Source of the DNA: Diploptera punctata
Taxonomy: Eukaryota > Arthropoda > Insecta > Blattodea > Blaberidae
NCBI GenBank assembly: GCA_030220185.1
Contig: JASPKZ010004559.1
Location: forward strand, 372,001-436,000
Direction of reading: 5' to 3'
Length of the DNA: 64,000 nucleotides
The notes under the pieces are model-generated. The model saw nothing but the letters and a program-made list of their open reading frames with translations. It was not told the DNA's origin and made no database searches. Below, piece by piece: positions 33,401-43,196 of the stretch. A program made the translations under genes and the position numbers. Position 1 is the stretch's first letter. Every line of letters starts with the position of its first letter.

Positions 33401-33984
33401 GATATTGAGTAATAGTATATTGCAATGCGAGGTTTTTACAGAAGCTAGGATATGATTAAAAACCGAGCGATAGCGAGGTATTTAATTTCCGAGATTCTGT
33501 AAAACACTTCACAAACGTGCGTTGTTCATTATTTTTTGCGCGATGGTGTTTTCAAAATAATAAATAATAGTAAAATAATAGCATCTTTATTAGAAATACT
33601 TGCTTTCATTAAACAACTTGATTAATGTTAACAGTGTGACCAATGTTTATACAGTAAATGCCGAAAATAATTAGGTTGAGACAACAGCAAGCAGTGACAC
33701 CAATCAGTCATAAAATGACGGCAAGTACAAATTTATTGTTTTATATTGTTTCAAATAAAGTTCAGTTAATTTAAAATCTAGTGATTTGTTTCGTATAATG
33801 TATATTAACACTACGTTGTGTACATATTTTTGTATATACATTGTACGTAGTATACATAAAGGCCAATGGTTTTACTTCCCGCACGAGGTAGGTAATATGT
33901 AATATTACAGTATTGTTATTTAGTTTGCAACCCCGAAATTTAGGAAACTGAACTTTCAATTGTATGTAAAGTCTCAAATTATAA

Positions 33985-34690
33985 TAAATATAGGCACATC
34001 AAAGACCGAAGCTATTTTAATAAACAGAGGTGTAAGACAAGGGTGTAGTTTATCACCTACCCTTTTTTAATCTATATATTAATGACATCATCCAAAATTG
34101 AAAAAGTATTGTTATATAGGTATAAGAATGGACCGTTTTAAAATATTAAACGTTTTAATGTATGCTGACGATGTGGTTATTATTCAAGAAAATGAAAATA
34201 ATTTGCAGTACTCTTTACATCAATTAAACTAGTTATGCCAAGAATATAATTTCAAAATATCAAAAGAAAAAACAAAAATAATGGCATTTTGGGGAAACGA
34301 TCATGTAAGATCGAAGATCGTAATAGACAACAAACCTCTGGAACAAGTAACAAATTTTAATTATTTGGGTTGTAATTTTACTACGAGTATAAACACAAAA
34401 ACTGAAAGAGACATAATATGAAACTGTCGAAATTTCAAATGATATGCGGAACTATACATAAAATATTAAACAATAAAACAAGAAGAGATAATAGATTGAA
34501 GTTTTATAAAACTTTGGCTGTTCCTGCATTATTTTATGGGAGCGAAACTTGGATAATGACCAAAAAATTGCAAAGTAGAATACAAAGCGCAGAAATGAAC
34601 TTCCTTAGAAGAACAAAAGACTACACAATATTGGATCGGATAAGGAATGAAGATATAAGAACAGAGTTAAATATATATATAATTGGATGA
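33985..34690 (+). pseudogene. LINE-B reverse transcriptase, partial
   Basis: NRGVRQGCSLSPTLF is the palm motif, followed by a frameshift and LYINDII. The catalytic MYADDVVIIQE lies at about 34158-34190 (YADD at 34161-34172). The palm motif KISKEKTKIMAF and FNYLGCNFTT come next. After another frameshift near 34418 the thumb region MICGTIHKILN, LFYGSETWIMTKK and AEMNFLRRTKDYTILDRIRN follows. The coding tail resumes after the SINE at 35121 (GSRNVGRPVKRWTEQL). At least two frameshifts and one stop (after HQLN) are present. The sequence shows the reverse-transcriptase family directly; inactivity follows from the lesions. Confidence 0.88.
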
Positions 34691-34761
34691 GAAAATCAGA
34701 GAATATAGAGAGAAATGGTTTACACTTGTGGAAAGAATGAATGTAGCCTATCAAGACTACC

Positions 34762-35113
34762 GATTCCGATTGCGATTGAGGGTCTTTCCACTTTTCAGCG
34801 GTTGCCCTTTTACCAGCCGGCTGCTGGCCCTTCACATCCATATGTGTCAATCACAGGGGTAGATGATCAACAGCCAGTGTAGGGGTGACATGTGGTTAGC
34901 ATGTCGAGTCCCCCAGCCGTTATAGCTGGTTCCTCAACCTGGAGCCGCTACTTATTGTAGCTACCCAATTGCCTCACGATGCTGGGTGGGCACCGGTCCC
35001 ATACTCGCCGAAATACCATGAGAAAATTTCTTCCCCCATGGAGACTCGAACCAGCGCAAGTCCCGTAGTTCTGCGCCAAGGCTTCCTACCTTAACCGCTC
35101 GGCTACGGCGCGG
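34762..35113 (-). mobile_element. SINE S3 (tRNA-Leu/Ser-like head) inside LINE-B
   Basis: It is flanked by 'gactacc' at 34755-34761 and 35114-35120. The minus-strand head reads 'gccgtagccgagcggttaag' (A box) and 'tggttcgagtctcca' (B box), followed by 'tctcatggtatttcggcgag' and a 3' end in 'gattgcgattgaggg'-type sequence. A second, interrupted copy is at 36640-37602. Confidence 0.9.
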
Positions 35114-35354
35114 GACTACCAAGAGCAGCATTCAACTACAAGCCAAGAGGTTCAAGGAATGTAGGAAGGCCAGTGAAAAGATGGACAGAACAACTGTGAG
35201 GCGGAACAGGCAATTTGCCTAGCACGTGAAGTGAAGAAGAACTTTCAATCGTGGTCACCATTGCTGTAAGTACGACAGAACGCAGTATCGTGCAAAAAAA
35301 TTCAATGTTTTGGAGATGTATTTCATTGGCTTGGATACGATATATTTGTGTGGT

Positions 35355-35425
35355 ATGTTCAAGTGGGAGCCTTAACCTCCTACTACCCCAAGGGCCTCCG
35401 GGCCTGTTGTGGGATCACTTTACTT
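35355..35425 (+). mobile_element. SINE S5 3' end fragment
   Basis: 'agtgggagccttaacctcct' through 'gtgggatcactttac'. From 35430 to 35850 nothing is recognised. Confidence 0.7.
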
Positions 35426-35854
35426 TATGTTCAAGTATCGTTTATATTTTGGATTGAGTATGTCTGTTGAAAATTCAATTTTTATGAGAACTGGTGTATA
35501 GCCAAGAGGTGAGTACTCTACAGTGGAATCTATGACTAATTCAATGAGATTATTCGCTTGTTCACCATCCCCTGTCTAATCGCCAAACACTTCGTCACAA
35601 CAAGCGTGACTCATTTCAATACGACGCCCAACTGGTAAGTGTTAAGTAGCGTGACATTACTCCTGATAAAACAATAGTCAATTAAATTACAGAGTTTATT
35701 AACTTGTATTCTATTACAAAAATCCACCACTTCGTGGTCGAGGGGCTAATGCATCATAACTTGCGTAGATGTCTTGTTCTAATTCTCATAAGAGGTTCTA
35801 ATTTTCTAAATAAATTTTGGCCATTTTTGTGAGACATATCCACCAGCGTCTTGA

Positions 35855-36009
35855 GGAATTCTGGTCTACCAACTGGGCGTTTTCCTCTGGTTTTCCTACA
35901 AGAAGCCTCCAAGCCTTTCTTTCATTCCCCATTCGTGCCACATGTCCTGCCCATTTCGGTCTACGAGACTTAACTGTTCTTATTATATCTGGTTTCCTAT
36001 AAAGATCAG
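35855..36009 (-). mobile_element. LINE-A internal fragment
   Basis: The complement encodes KPDIIRTVKSRRPKWAGHVA, RMGNERKAWRLLVGKPE. It is cut at 36009 by SINE S2, and the LINE does not resume afterwards. Confidence 0.8.
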
Positions 36010-36320
36010 GTCCACCGCTGTGGTCTCGAGTAGCGTACTGCTTTGTCACGCAGCAGGCCCGGGTTCGATTCCCGGTCGGGACAGGCTCCTGGGTGAGGTT
36101 TTTTCGGGGTTTTTCCTCACCTGTAAGAAAAATGTCAGAAGGTTTAGGGCCCAACGGTCCCCGAAAATCATCCGGCCACATTCTTCATTCTTACCATTAT
36201 CATCCACATCCTTCACCTGTGTGGAAAGCAACGGGAAACTACCACACCTATAATTCCCTAGTAAAGCTGCAAAGCATAGCATGAAAATTCTATGATTGCA
36301 GTTGATGGATGGATGAATGG
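36010..36320 (+). mobile_element. SINE S2, 'ggtgtggaaagc' type
   Basis: Head 'gtccaccgctgtggtctcga', B box 'gggttcgattcccgg', then 'acctgtgtggaaagcaacgg' and 'aattccctagtaaagctgc'. 'agatcag' at 36003-36009 and 36321-36327 is a possible short target duplication. Confidence 0.85.
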
Positions 36321-36504
36321 AGATCAGCTGGATTAGGCAGCAGTTTTTATACTAACGGATTTTCTTTACGCGTTTTTCTTTAGTTAAAAGATTAAGTGAA
36401 CTCACTATATGCCATAAGAGACTTTTGGAGGTGGTATGAGGTTACAGCTCTGACCTTTCTACACAATCAACATGAGATGACAGCAAGGTTGTCATTACTG
36501 TGCG

Positions 36505-36565
36505 ACGGCCGTTTTTACCCCTAGAACATACGTTTGGTACTCTTTTCCGTTAATAAGTTTTTTCT
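36505..36565 (-). mobile_element. SINE S5 fragment
   Basis: 'ggccgtttttacccctagaa' and 'ggtactcttttcc' are complements of the S5 body. Confidence 0.55.
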
Positions 36566-36842
36566 TTACCTTTTGATAGTCGAATTGGGTTTTGGGAAAT
36601 AAATCAAACTCCATTGCGCGGTCAGCCTAGGAAGCCCTTAGCCTACCAACATGCTGCTGGCTTCACTTCCCCTTATAATGGGCTATACAAATATGTGATC
36701 ATTAGCTAATATACAAGTCACATGTAGTGAACATGTCAAGTCCTCCACCCGTTATAGCTCATTTTCTCAACCTGCAACCGCTACATACCGTAGCTACCGA
36801 AATCCCTTATGACGCTGGGCTACGACAATACAGGAGTCCCAT

Positions 36843-37482
36843 CCAAACCTCCCACATTTCAATGAATCAAACTAACAAAGTATGCGGAATTATGAAATGA
36901 AGTCGGTATTAAACGAAACAGAAACTCAAATAATTTTCATTGCCACACACTAAAGCACCTCTATATGTGCACCATTAGTAGCACGAACAATATCAAGTCT
37001 GTATTCGATTTCGTGTCACGGTTTGTCCAACATGTCCATTGAACTGCCGGGAAGCTCGGCGAATTGATTTTTGTGGACTTCTCTGAAATCCAGCTCTAAT
37101 TTCTTCAATCTTTTTCTTCTGAAACATGTGTACATGCACCTCCTGATTCTTTTTTAACCCTTCCGGTCAACAGAAACTTCTCAGCCATGCATTAGTGGTC
37201 TTCCCATCAGATACATTTCATCTATATTCTCTCCGGTAATTGATTTGCACTGTAATTATTGACTTCGTCTCAGCATAACAGAAAACATTTTGTACTCGTT
37301 GCTCAGGAGTCGCCATTTTGTTTTATGTTCTTATTGTCCAACATGCGACAGATGAATTAACTGCAACTATGAAAACGAAAATTCTTTGAGATTCTCTTGC
37401 TTTTAATACCAACCTCATTTCATAATTCCGCATACGTTGAGAGTTATGATTAATTAAAATGTGGGAGGTTTGAATGGGATAC
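36843..37482 (-). mobile_element. Mini-transposon derived from a DUF4817-type mariner-like element
   Basis: Inverted ends 'tcccatccaaacctcccaca' (36838-36857) and the complement of 'tgtgggaggtttgaatggga'. The inside joins the first third of a transposase directly to its last few codons. The target duplication could not be fixed because the flanks share 'tcccat'. Confidence 0.8.
36950..37316 (-). pseudogene. Transposase N terminus fused to its C terminus, catalytic core missing
   Basis: From ATG at 37316: MATPEQRVQNVFCYAETKSI, ITVQINYRREYR, a stop, then frameshifted helix-turn-helix residues EEIRAGFQRSPQKSIRRASR. Immediately after QFNGHVG the terminal segment HEIEYRLDIVRATNGAHIEV begins and stops at 36950. 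The start is the DUF4817 block and the end is the 'YRLD.CRATNGAHIE' tail of the same family, so about 200 central residues with the catalytic acids are deleted. This is read from the sequence; the family is from general knowledge. Confidence 0.78.
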
Positions 37483-37667
37483 GGTGTAGATTGGCTGAAA
37501 TTCCATTAGACCATTTCTTTCCCCATGAGGACTAGAAATAAGAGAAAGTCCCGTAGTTCTGGACCAAGGCATCATGCCTTAAACTACTTGGCTACAAAGC
37601 GGATCTTTTGGGGGAGAAAACGAGAAAAAAAAGTTAATTTCCATCTTGCCATTGAAACATTCTGATT

Positions 37668-38230
37668 ACACTGATCAACATGATTTTTGTCTCATGAGTG
37701 CTATTGTTGTATTTAATGCAGTTTTTTTTATCGTGTTTTCAAATATGTATTCGGAATTTCTCCATCACCCACAGTATTTTTATTTCAATTTCAATTAATG
37801 GATTTAAATAATTATTTTTTTGATAAACGTTTTTTCGTCCATTTGTCCATTGTAAAATAAAACCAAATGAGCTAACTCAGGAGATTTTCAGCTATGGAAA
37901 AGAGATATCAAGGCAACTGGAATCCTATGTATGTCGGCCGATTATTGTTGGACCATCAAGAGGGATGCTCCACAGGCGAAAATATAGCAGAAAATCGTCA
38001 TTTCTTACTTTCTAAGTGAGTCCGAATGTTCGAATATTGTGTAGTAACGAATGTAGAAATTATTAAAGTGTTTGAAATTATATAATTCCTGTCTCTCTAA
38101 AACCTTGCGTGATGGAGAAACCCCGATATCATATTTGAATTCAGGAGAAAAAATACTATCAGAATCACATATTTTTCTTTCTGAGACAAAAAAAGAGTTT
38201 ATTTTTTGTTGCTGAATGTTATAATTAAAC
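37668..38230 (+). repeat. Interspersed repeat RG, copy 2
   Basis: It is collinear with 23045-23730. The coding block is 'MEKRYQGNWNP' then, frameshifted, 'ADYCWTIKRDAPQ'. The upstream 'SDEHGE' part has diverged. This copy is more damaged than copy 1. Confidence 0.75.
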
Positions 38231-38304
38231 AGATGGAGATTTATGATAAATTCAGAAAAAAAAATCTGCAATCCGACAATGGACGAACAGTTTATTTACA
38301 AACA

Positions 38305-38625
38305 CTAAAACTTAGGTTGGGGACACGCCGTAGATGGTTAAGGCAATACGCTACAAACCGGAAGGTCGAGTGTTCGAGTCGTGGTAGGATCAGGATTTTT
38401 AAGCTGACTCAAAGATTCTAATGGCACCATCACCCTGGGGTCGACTCAGCCTCTTACCGAAATGAGTACAAGACGCTTGTTCTAGGGGTAAAGGCGGTTG
38501 TCACGCAGGACTTACCAACCCGGCTGACATCAAGTACCGATTGTCTAGAAAAAGTGGGAGCCTTAATCTTCTGCTACTCCAAGGGCCTCCTAAGGCCTGC
38601 AGTGGGATCACTTTAACTTTACCTT
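38305..38625 (+). mobile_element. SINE S5, most complete copy
   Basis: The tRNA-like head has A box 'tagatggttaaggc' and B box 'gtgttcgagtcg', then 'cctggggtcgactcagc', 'gcttgttctaggggtaaag' and the end 'gggatcactttaac'. An open frame through its head is accidental. Confidence 0.82.
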
Positions 38626-38784
38626 TACAAATTAGGTCATAATAAATCTAGAATTTTTCGGTTTATACAAGAATATCAGGAATTATTTTCATTGTGTGTA
38701 TTATGTATCATAGAGAAATATAATTCTTCCTTGCTTTAACTAATTATGTAATAAGATAAAAATTAAAATATACCTGTTGACAGG

Positions 38785-39165
38785 TACCGTCGTCCTCAAG
38801 TGTGTTAAAATAATATATTCAAATTCTTATCTGGAGGCCTTTCGGAAGCTAACTTCCATCATCAGCTAGATGAGTGTCTGCTACTAGATGATGTTGTTTA
38901 GGACGTTGTAGACTTGGAAGTGTCGTTAGTAGCAATTGACTTGTTTTTAACGATCTCGTATAATGGGTTGTATGAATGGGGCGTATTCTCAATGAGTTGT
39001 GAGGTGGTGTTTATTTATTTTATAATTTCAAGGTCTTCCAATATATTTATCTTTGCTGGAATGTTTTCTTTGAGAACTGTTATTAGAGTGTTTATATCGT
39101 GTACATTCGGTGACCAGCGTTAATGATATGTTTGGCATAGCTTGATTTACCACTCGCGTAATTAT
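38785..39165 (-). pseudogene. Penelope-like element relic (GIY-YIG end)
   Basis: On the minus strand SSYAKHIINAGHRMYTI is followed, one frameshift on, by NTLITVLKENIPAKINILED and LEIIK, a stop, then INTTSQLIENTPHSYNPLYE. The order YA.H....GH...I......K......LE...I fits the last part of the GIY-YIG endonuclease domain in Penelope-like retroelements. The 3' flank 'gatgatggaagttagcttcc' also resembles their ends. Frameshifts and stops make it inactive. Confidence 0.6.
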
Positions 39166-39175
39166 GTAATGATGA

Positions 39176-39530
39176 TTGCCCATCGCTGTGTTCTCGGGGT
39201 AGCATCGCTGCGTGGTACGCAGCGGGTCCGGGTTCGATCTCCGGTCGGGACAGGCTCCTGGGTGAGGCTTTTTTTCGGAGTTTTTCCTCACCTGTAAGAC
39301 AAATGTAAGGAATCTTAGGACCTAAGAGTTCCCGAAAATCATCCGGCCATAATCGTCATCATCCTTAGCATTATTATCATCCTTCACCGGTGTGGAAAGC
39401 AACGGGAAGCTACCACACCTGTAATTCCCTAGTAAAACTGCAAAGCATAGCATGAAAATGCTGTGATTGTAGTGAAAGACCTGATCTCGGGCAGAATTAC
39501 TATGGATGGATCTATTCCAGCAAGATAGTT
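39176..39530 (+). mobile_element. SINE S2, 'ggtgtggaaagc' type
   Basis: Head 'cccatcgctgtgttctcggg', B box 'gggttcgatctccgg', 'caccggtgtggaaagcaacg', 'gcagaattactatggatgga'. Confidence 0.85.
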
Positions 39531-39625
39531 CATCGCCTCACTATAACTGTCATGTTCGCAACTATCTACACTTTTAATAATAATGTTTTGAACACCGTTG
39601 AGGTTAAAATTATTTCAATTTTAAG

Positions 39626-40500
39626 GAAGTCATCATCATCATCATCACTCCAGGGATTAGGCAATTGCCCGTTCCGACTTCATATTGCATCAGCCCAACG
39701 TCTTCTAGGTCTTCCAACATCACGCCTTCCTCTTGCTTGATAATTTCTGGCTAACAATGGATATCTCTCCTTGCTCATTCCATCCATGTGATCAATCCAT
39801 TTCTGTCTGTAATTCGTGACTTTATCCAATAAAGGCTGTACTTTCAATTCTTCTCTTATATCCTCATTTCTTATTCTATCAAGTCTTGTACATCCTTTTA
39901 CTTGTCTTAGGAACCGCATCTCTGCCGTCTGTAATCTATCCTTCTGTCTTTTCACTGGAGCCCAAGTTTCACATCCATACAATATTGTGGGAACCGCCAT
40001 AACATTATACATTTTTATCTTGGTTTCTTTTCTAATTTTATTTTTGAATGTTCTCTGTATTGTTCCACACACCGTCTGAAATTTATTTATTTTGGAGTCA
40101 ATATCTCTTTCCACATTGTAGCCAATATCACAGCCCAAATATTTGAAACTAGACACCTGTTCTATACTTTGATTTTCTAAAATAATTTTGGTTCTCACTG
40201 GATCTCTTCCTCTAAAAGCCATGGTCTTCGTTTTCCTTACAGAAATTTTAGATCGTATAATTTACATATTTCATTTAATGCATGCATTGATTTCTGTAAG
40301 TCGTCTTCATTTTTCTGTATTATGATTACATCGTCAGCAAATAAAAGATTATTTATGCACATTTTATTATCCATTCTTATTCCTGGATTTACTAAAACTT
40401 TCCATTTATTAAAAATATCGTCTATATATATATATTAAACAAAGTGGGTGATAAACTACATCCTTGTCGTAATCCAGTATTTGTTTTGATTTGTGCCTTG
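39626..40500 (-). pseudogene. LINE-C with partial reverse transcriptase
   Basis: The 3' end is an ATG-type tail ('catcatcatcatcatcac' on the plus strand at 39630). The minus strand encodes LRQGCSLSPTLF-like residues near 40480, FADDVIIIQKNEDDLQKSM around 40320, a stop after LKF, then a clean 180-codon frame (40222-39680). That frame reads VSSFKYLGCDIG, VPTILYGCETWAPVKRQ, AEMRFLRQVKGCTRLDRIRN and NYQARGRRDVGRPRRRW. It therefore covers RT motifs to the 3' end; the endonuclease and 5' half are missing. Confidence 0.85.
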
Positions 40501-40639
40501 TTGAAACAATAAAGACATTATATGAAGACACAAATATAATTATAGATACCGGATTTTAAGGAAGTACAAAATAAAAATATGCTAAATGAGAACACATCCA
40601 ACAACCAAAGCCCTCTGTATGAAATATACATATAATTTC

Positions 40640-40770
40640 AGTACCATAAGAATTACTGAGGATGAAGCACGACTTTCAAAGGCCTAGAATTTTAATAGTG
40701 TGACGACGTTTATAACATAAGTTATTAAGTTGAGAACAACTGTTTTTAAGGAACAAATTTTAAAATTGGA
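40640..40770. repeat. Half copy of foldback family K
   Basis: 'tttcagtaccataagaatta', 'gaattttaatagtgtgac' and 'taagttgagaacaactgttt' match the right arm of the 25463 element. From 40771 to 41084 nothing is recognised. Confidence 0.55.
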
Positions 40771-41084
40771 AAATCTTAAACGGGTGCTTCCAGAACAAAA
40801 TCAGGATTTACAAAACCTGGCCATGGCAGTATTGGTATATTGATGTGAGACTCAGCAGAGGAAATGCTATTCATATATGAAAAAAGGATATTAAGGGCAA
40901 TAATGGCGTGACATGCGAGAATGAAGTCTAGGGTATCAGATGGAATAGGGAACTATACTATATTTATAAAGATCTAAATGCAGATGGTACATTAAGAGAT
41001 GACTCCTTTGATGGGAAGGCCATATACAGGATTCAAAATTCTGGTTAAAATATTGAATGGATTTTTTTTTTTCAATTCAATGCT

Positions 41085-41905
41085 TATAGTCCAAGATCCG
41101 GCTGCAAGATTACTACGTTCATCGAGTGTATGATCAAAATATACCTTTTTCATAAAATTGAACACATTTTTGCCGAGTTGCCTATTAAAATTTGGCCGCC
41201 AGTATGTTTAATTAAAACATAATTAATTTATTTATTCGACATAATTTGATTCACTTGTTATTAAAATAAATTATAATCCAGTTCGCAGAAATCGATGTAT
41301 AGAGCTTGAAAAGTTTTGGTTGCCATTGCAAACTTGCCGTAAACCTCCTCGCGGCTACAGCTGGCTGTGACACCAATCAGTAATAAAATGGCAGTAAGTA
41401 CGTATTTATTGTTTTATATTGTTTCAAATAATGTTCAGTTCATTTAAAATGCTGTGATTTGTTTCGTATAATTTATATTAACACCATCATTTGGATATAT
41501 CTTTGTATACATATTGTACGTAGTATACATAAAGGGCAGTGGTTTTACTTCCCGCTGCGAGGGAACAATATAAAACAATAAATACGTACTTACCGCCATA
41601 TTATTACTGATTGGTGTCACAGCCTGCTGTAGCCGCGAGGAGGTTTACGGCCAAGCGTGCAATGACAACCAAAACTTTTCAAGCTCTATACATCGATTTC
41701 TACGAACTGGATTATAATTTATTTTAATAACAAGTGAATAAATTATTTCGAATAAATGAATAAATTATATTTTAATTAAACATACTTGCGGCCGAATTTT
41801 AATAGGCAACTCGGCAAAAATGGATTTATTCACAATTTTATGAAAAAAAATAGATTTTGTTCATACACTCGATGAACGTAGTAATCTTGCAGCCGGATCT
41901 TTAGA
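41085..41905. mobile_element. Large foldback element with RM core in its loop
   Basis: Arms of roughly 300 bp are inverted: 'tactacgttcatcgagtgta' at the left against 'tacactcgatgaacgtagta' at the right, 'gccgagttgcctattaaaat' against 'attttaataggcaactcggc', and 'ccgtaaacctcctcgcggct' against 'agccgcgaggaggtttacgg'. The centre (41400-41575) carries the RM core 'ttattgttttatattgtttc' and its inverse. No coding sequence was found. Confidence 0.88.
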
Positions 41906-42043
41906 AAGACTAAAGAATAGATGGGAAGATGCATTCAGACGGAGCGCTCAAAAAATCTTGGAGAAAATCAACAGCAGACCATATGATTTAAGGGAGTCTG
42001 AGGCCCAGAAAGGAATGTAAACCTGTGATGATGATGGTAGGTC

Positions 42044-42400
42044 GGCAGCGGTGGACTTGTGGTTAGGTTCCTCGCCTATGTTCCCGAGTGTCGCGGGTTT
42101 AAACCCGGTCGGGATGGATGGATTTTTTAGGATGGAAAAATCCAAGAAGCAAGTCCTCCAGGAGGGACTTTAACCCATGGGTCCCGAGTCAGAAGATGTT
42201 CAGGCCCGTAGAAGATCATTAAGCCTGAATAAAAATGCCTCTAAGCAACATTTGCCGACCTCATCATCCTAGTAATAGCTCAATTGCCTACTAGATGTCA
42301 CATTGTGTCGGTATGTTGACCGCTTACCATTCATGACATCTCTAGGTGAAAATAAGCATAACTAAATTAACTTGGTCTAGTAACTCCTAACAAAGGAGAT
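42044..42400 (+). mobile_element. SINE S1, full-length
   Basis: A box 'acttgtggttaggttcc', B box 'gggtttaaacccgg', 'aggatggaaaaatcc', 'catcctagtaatagctcaat', 'ttcatgacatctc'. It is uninterrupted and serves as the empty site for the M-B element at 3818. Confidence 0.87.
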
Positions 42401-42434
42401 GTTAAGGATAAACATTGTACTGTAACGCCAAGTG

Positions 42435-42437
<3 letters not shown>

Positions 42438-42487
<50 letters not shown>

Positions 42488-42575
42488 ACACCTTTAATTC
42501 CATAGTAAAGCTGCAAGCTTAGCATGAAAATGCTATGATTGCAGTGAAGGACCTGCCTTCGGGCAGAATTACTAT

Positions 42576-42612
<37 letters not shown>

Positions 42613-43066
42613 TGCTTTGCTTGCAGCTTTACTAGGTAATTGGAGGCGTGGTGTGTATATATATATATTCATCCATAGTAATTCTGCCCGAAGGCAGGTC
42701 CTTCACTGCTATCATAGCATTACTAGGGAATTGAAGGTGTGGTATATATATTCATCCATAGTAATTCTGCCCGAAGGCAGGTTCTTCACTGCAATCATAG
42801 CATTTTCATGCTATGCTTGCAGCTTTACTAGGGATTGAAAGTGTGGTTGCTTCCCGTTGTTTTCCACACCGGTGAAGGATGATGATGATGATGGCTATAT
42901 TATTTCGGGGACCGTTTGGGCCTTAAAGTTTTCCTGACATATGTCTTATAGGTGATGAAAAACCCCGATAAAAACCTCACCCAGAAAAACTGCCCCGACC
43001 GGGGATCGAACCCGGGCCCGCTGCGTGATAAGGCAGCACGCTACCTCGAGACCACAGCGGTGGACT
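42438..43066. repeat. Cluster of SINE S2 3' modules and (TA)n, ending in a full S2
   Basis: (TA)n at 42438-42484 is followed by a plus-strand S2 3' module (42485-42578), (TA)n to 42609, then minus-strand partial modules at 42610-42650 and 42670-42740, each joined through 'tatatatattcatccatagt'. A complete minus-strand S2 (42755-43066) follows, with head 'ctcgagaccacagcggtgga' and B box 'gggatcgaacccggg'. The repeated 'gcccgaaggcaggt' shows the partial modules are near-identical. Confidence 0.85.
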
Positions 43067-43196
43067 TTATATATATTATCAAGATAAAACTACGCTGATC
43101 AACGAGTTTGATTTCGAAGATTTTATTTATTTTTATTTATAGACGCTTAGACATCTAAGGTCATATCGAGCCCCAGGATCTCTAGGTGTATCCAGT

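Larger units (their letters stand above)
33961..35238 (+). mobile_element. LINE-B, 5'-truncated, 11-bp target duplication, carrying SINE S3
   Basis: It is flanked by 'gaactttcaat' at 33950-33960 and 35239-35249; the first two bases may belong to either side. The 3' end is 'gtgaagaa' after 'ggcaatttgcctagcacgtg'. Without the 352-bp SINE inside it, about 930 bp remain, covering the second half of the reverse transcriptase to the 3' end. Copy RM at 24.2 kb gives the empty site. Confidence 0.93.
33430..35310 (-). repeat. Repeat RM, copy 2, split by LINE-B
   Basis: It is the complement of RM from 'gcgaggtttttacagaag' to 'tttaggaaactgaacttt', then resumes after 35249 with 'cgtggtcaccattgctgtaa'. 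The 24.2-kb copy reads straight through this point. Confidence 0.8.
36640..37602 (-). mobile_element. SINE S3 split by a core-deleted transposon
   Basis: The outer parts are S3: 'ccgttatagct', 'gtagctacc' and 'gacgctggg' at the left, and 'ttccccatgaggact', 'aagtcccgtagttct' and 'ggctac' at the right. The interruption falls at 'ggtcccat / actcg' of the S3 sequence. Confidence 0.8.

Noticed and set aside
35817..36284. Several overlapping frames on both strands
   Set aside because: They cross the LINE-A fragment and SINE S2; none follows a known protein.
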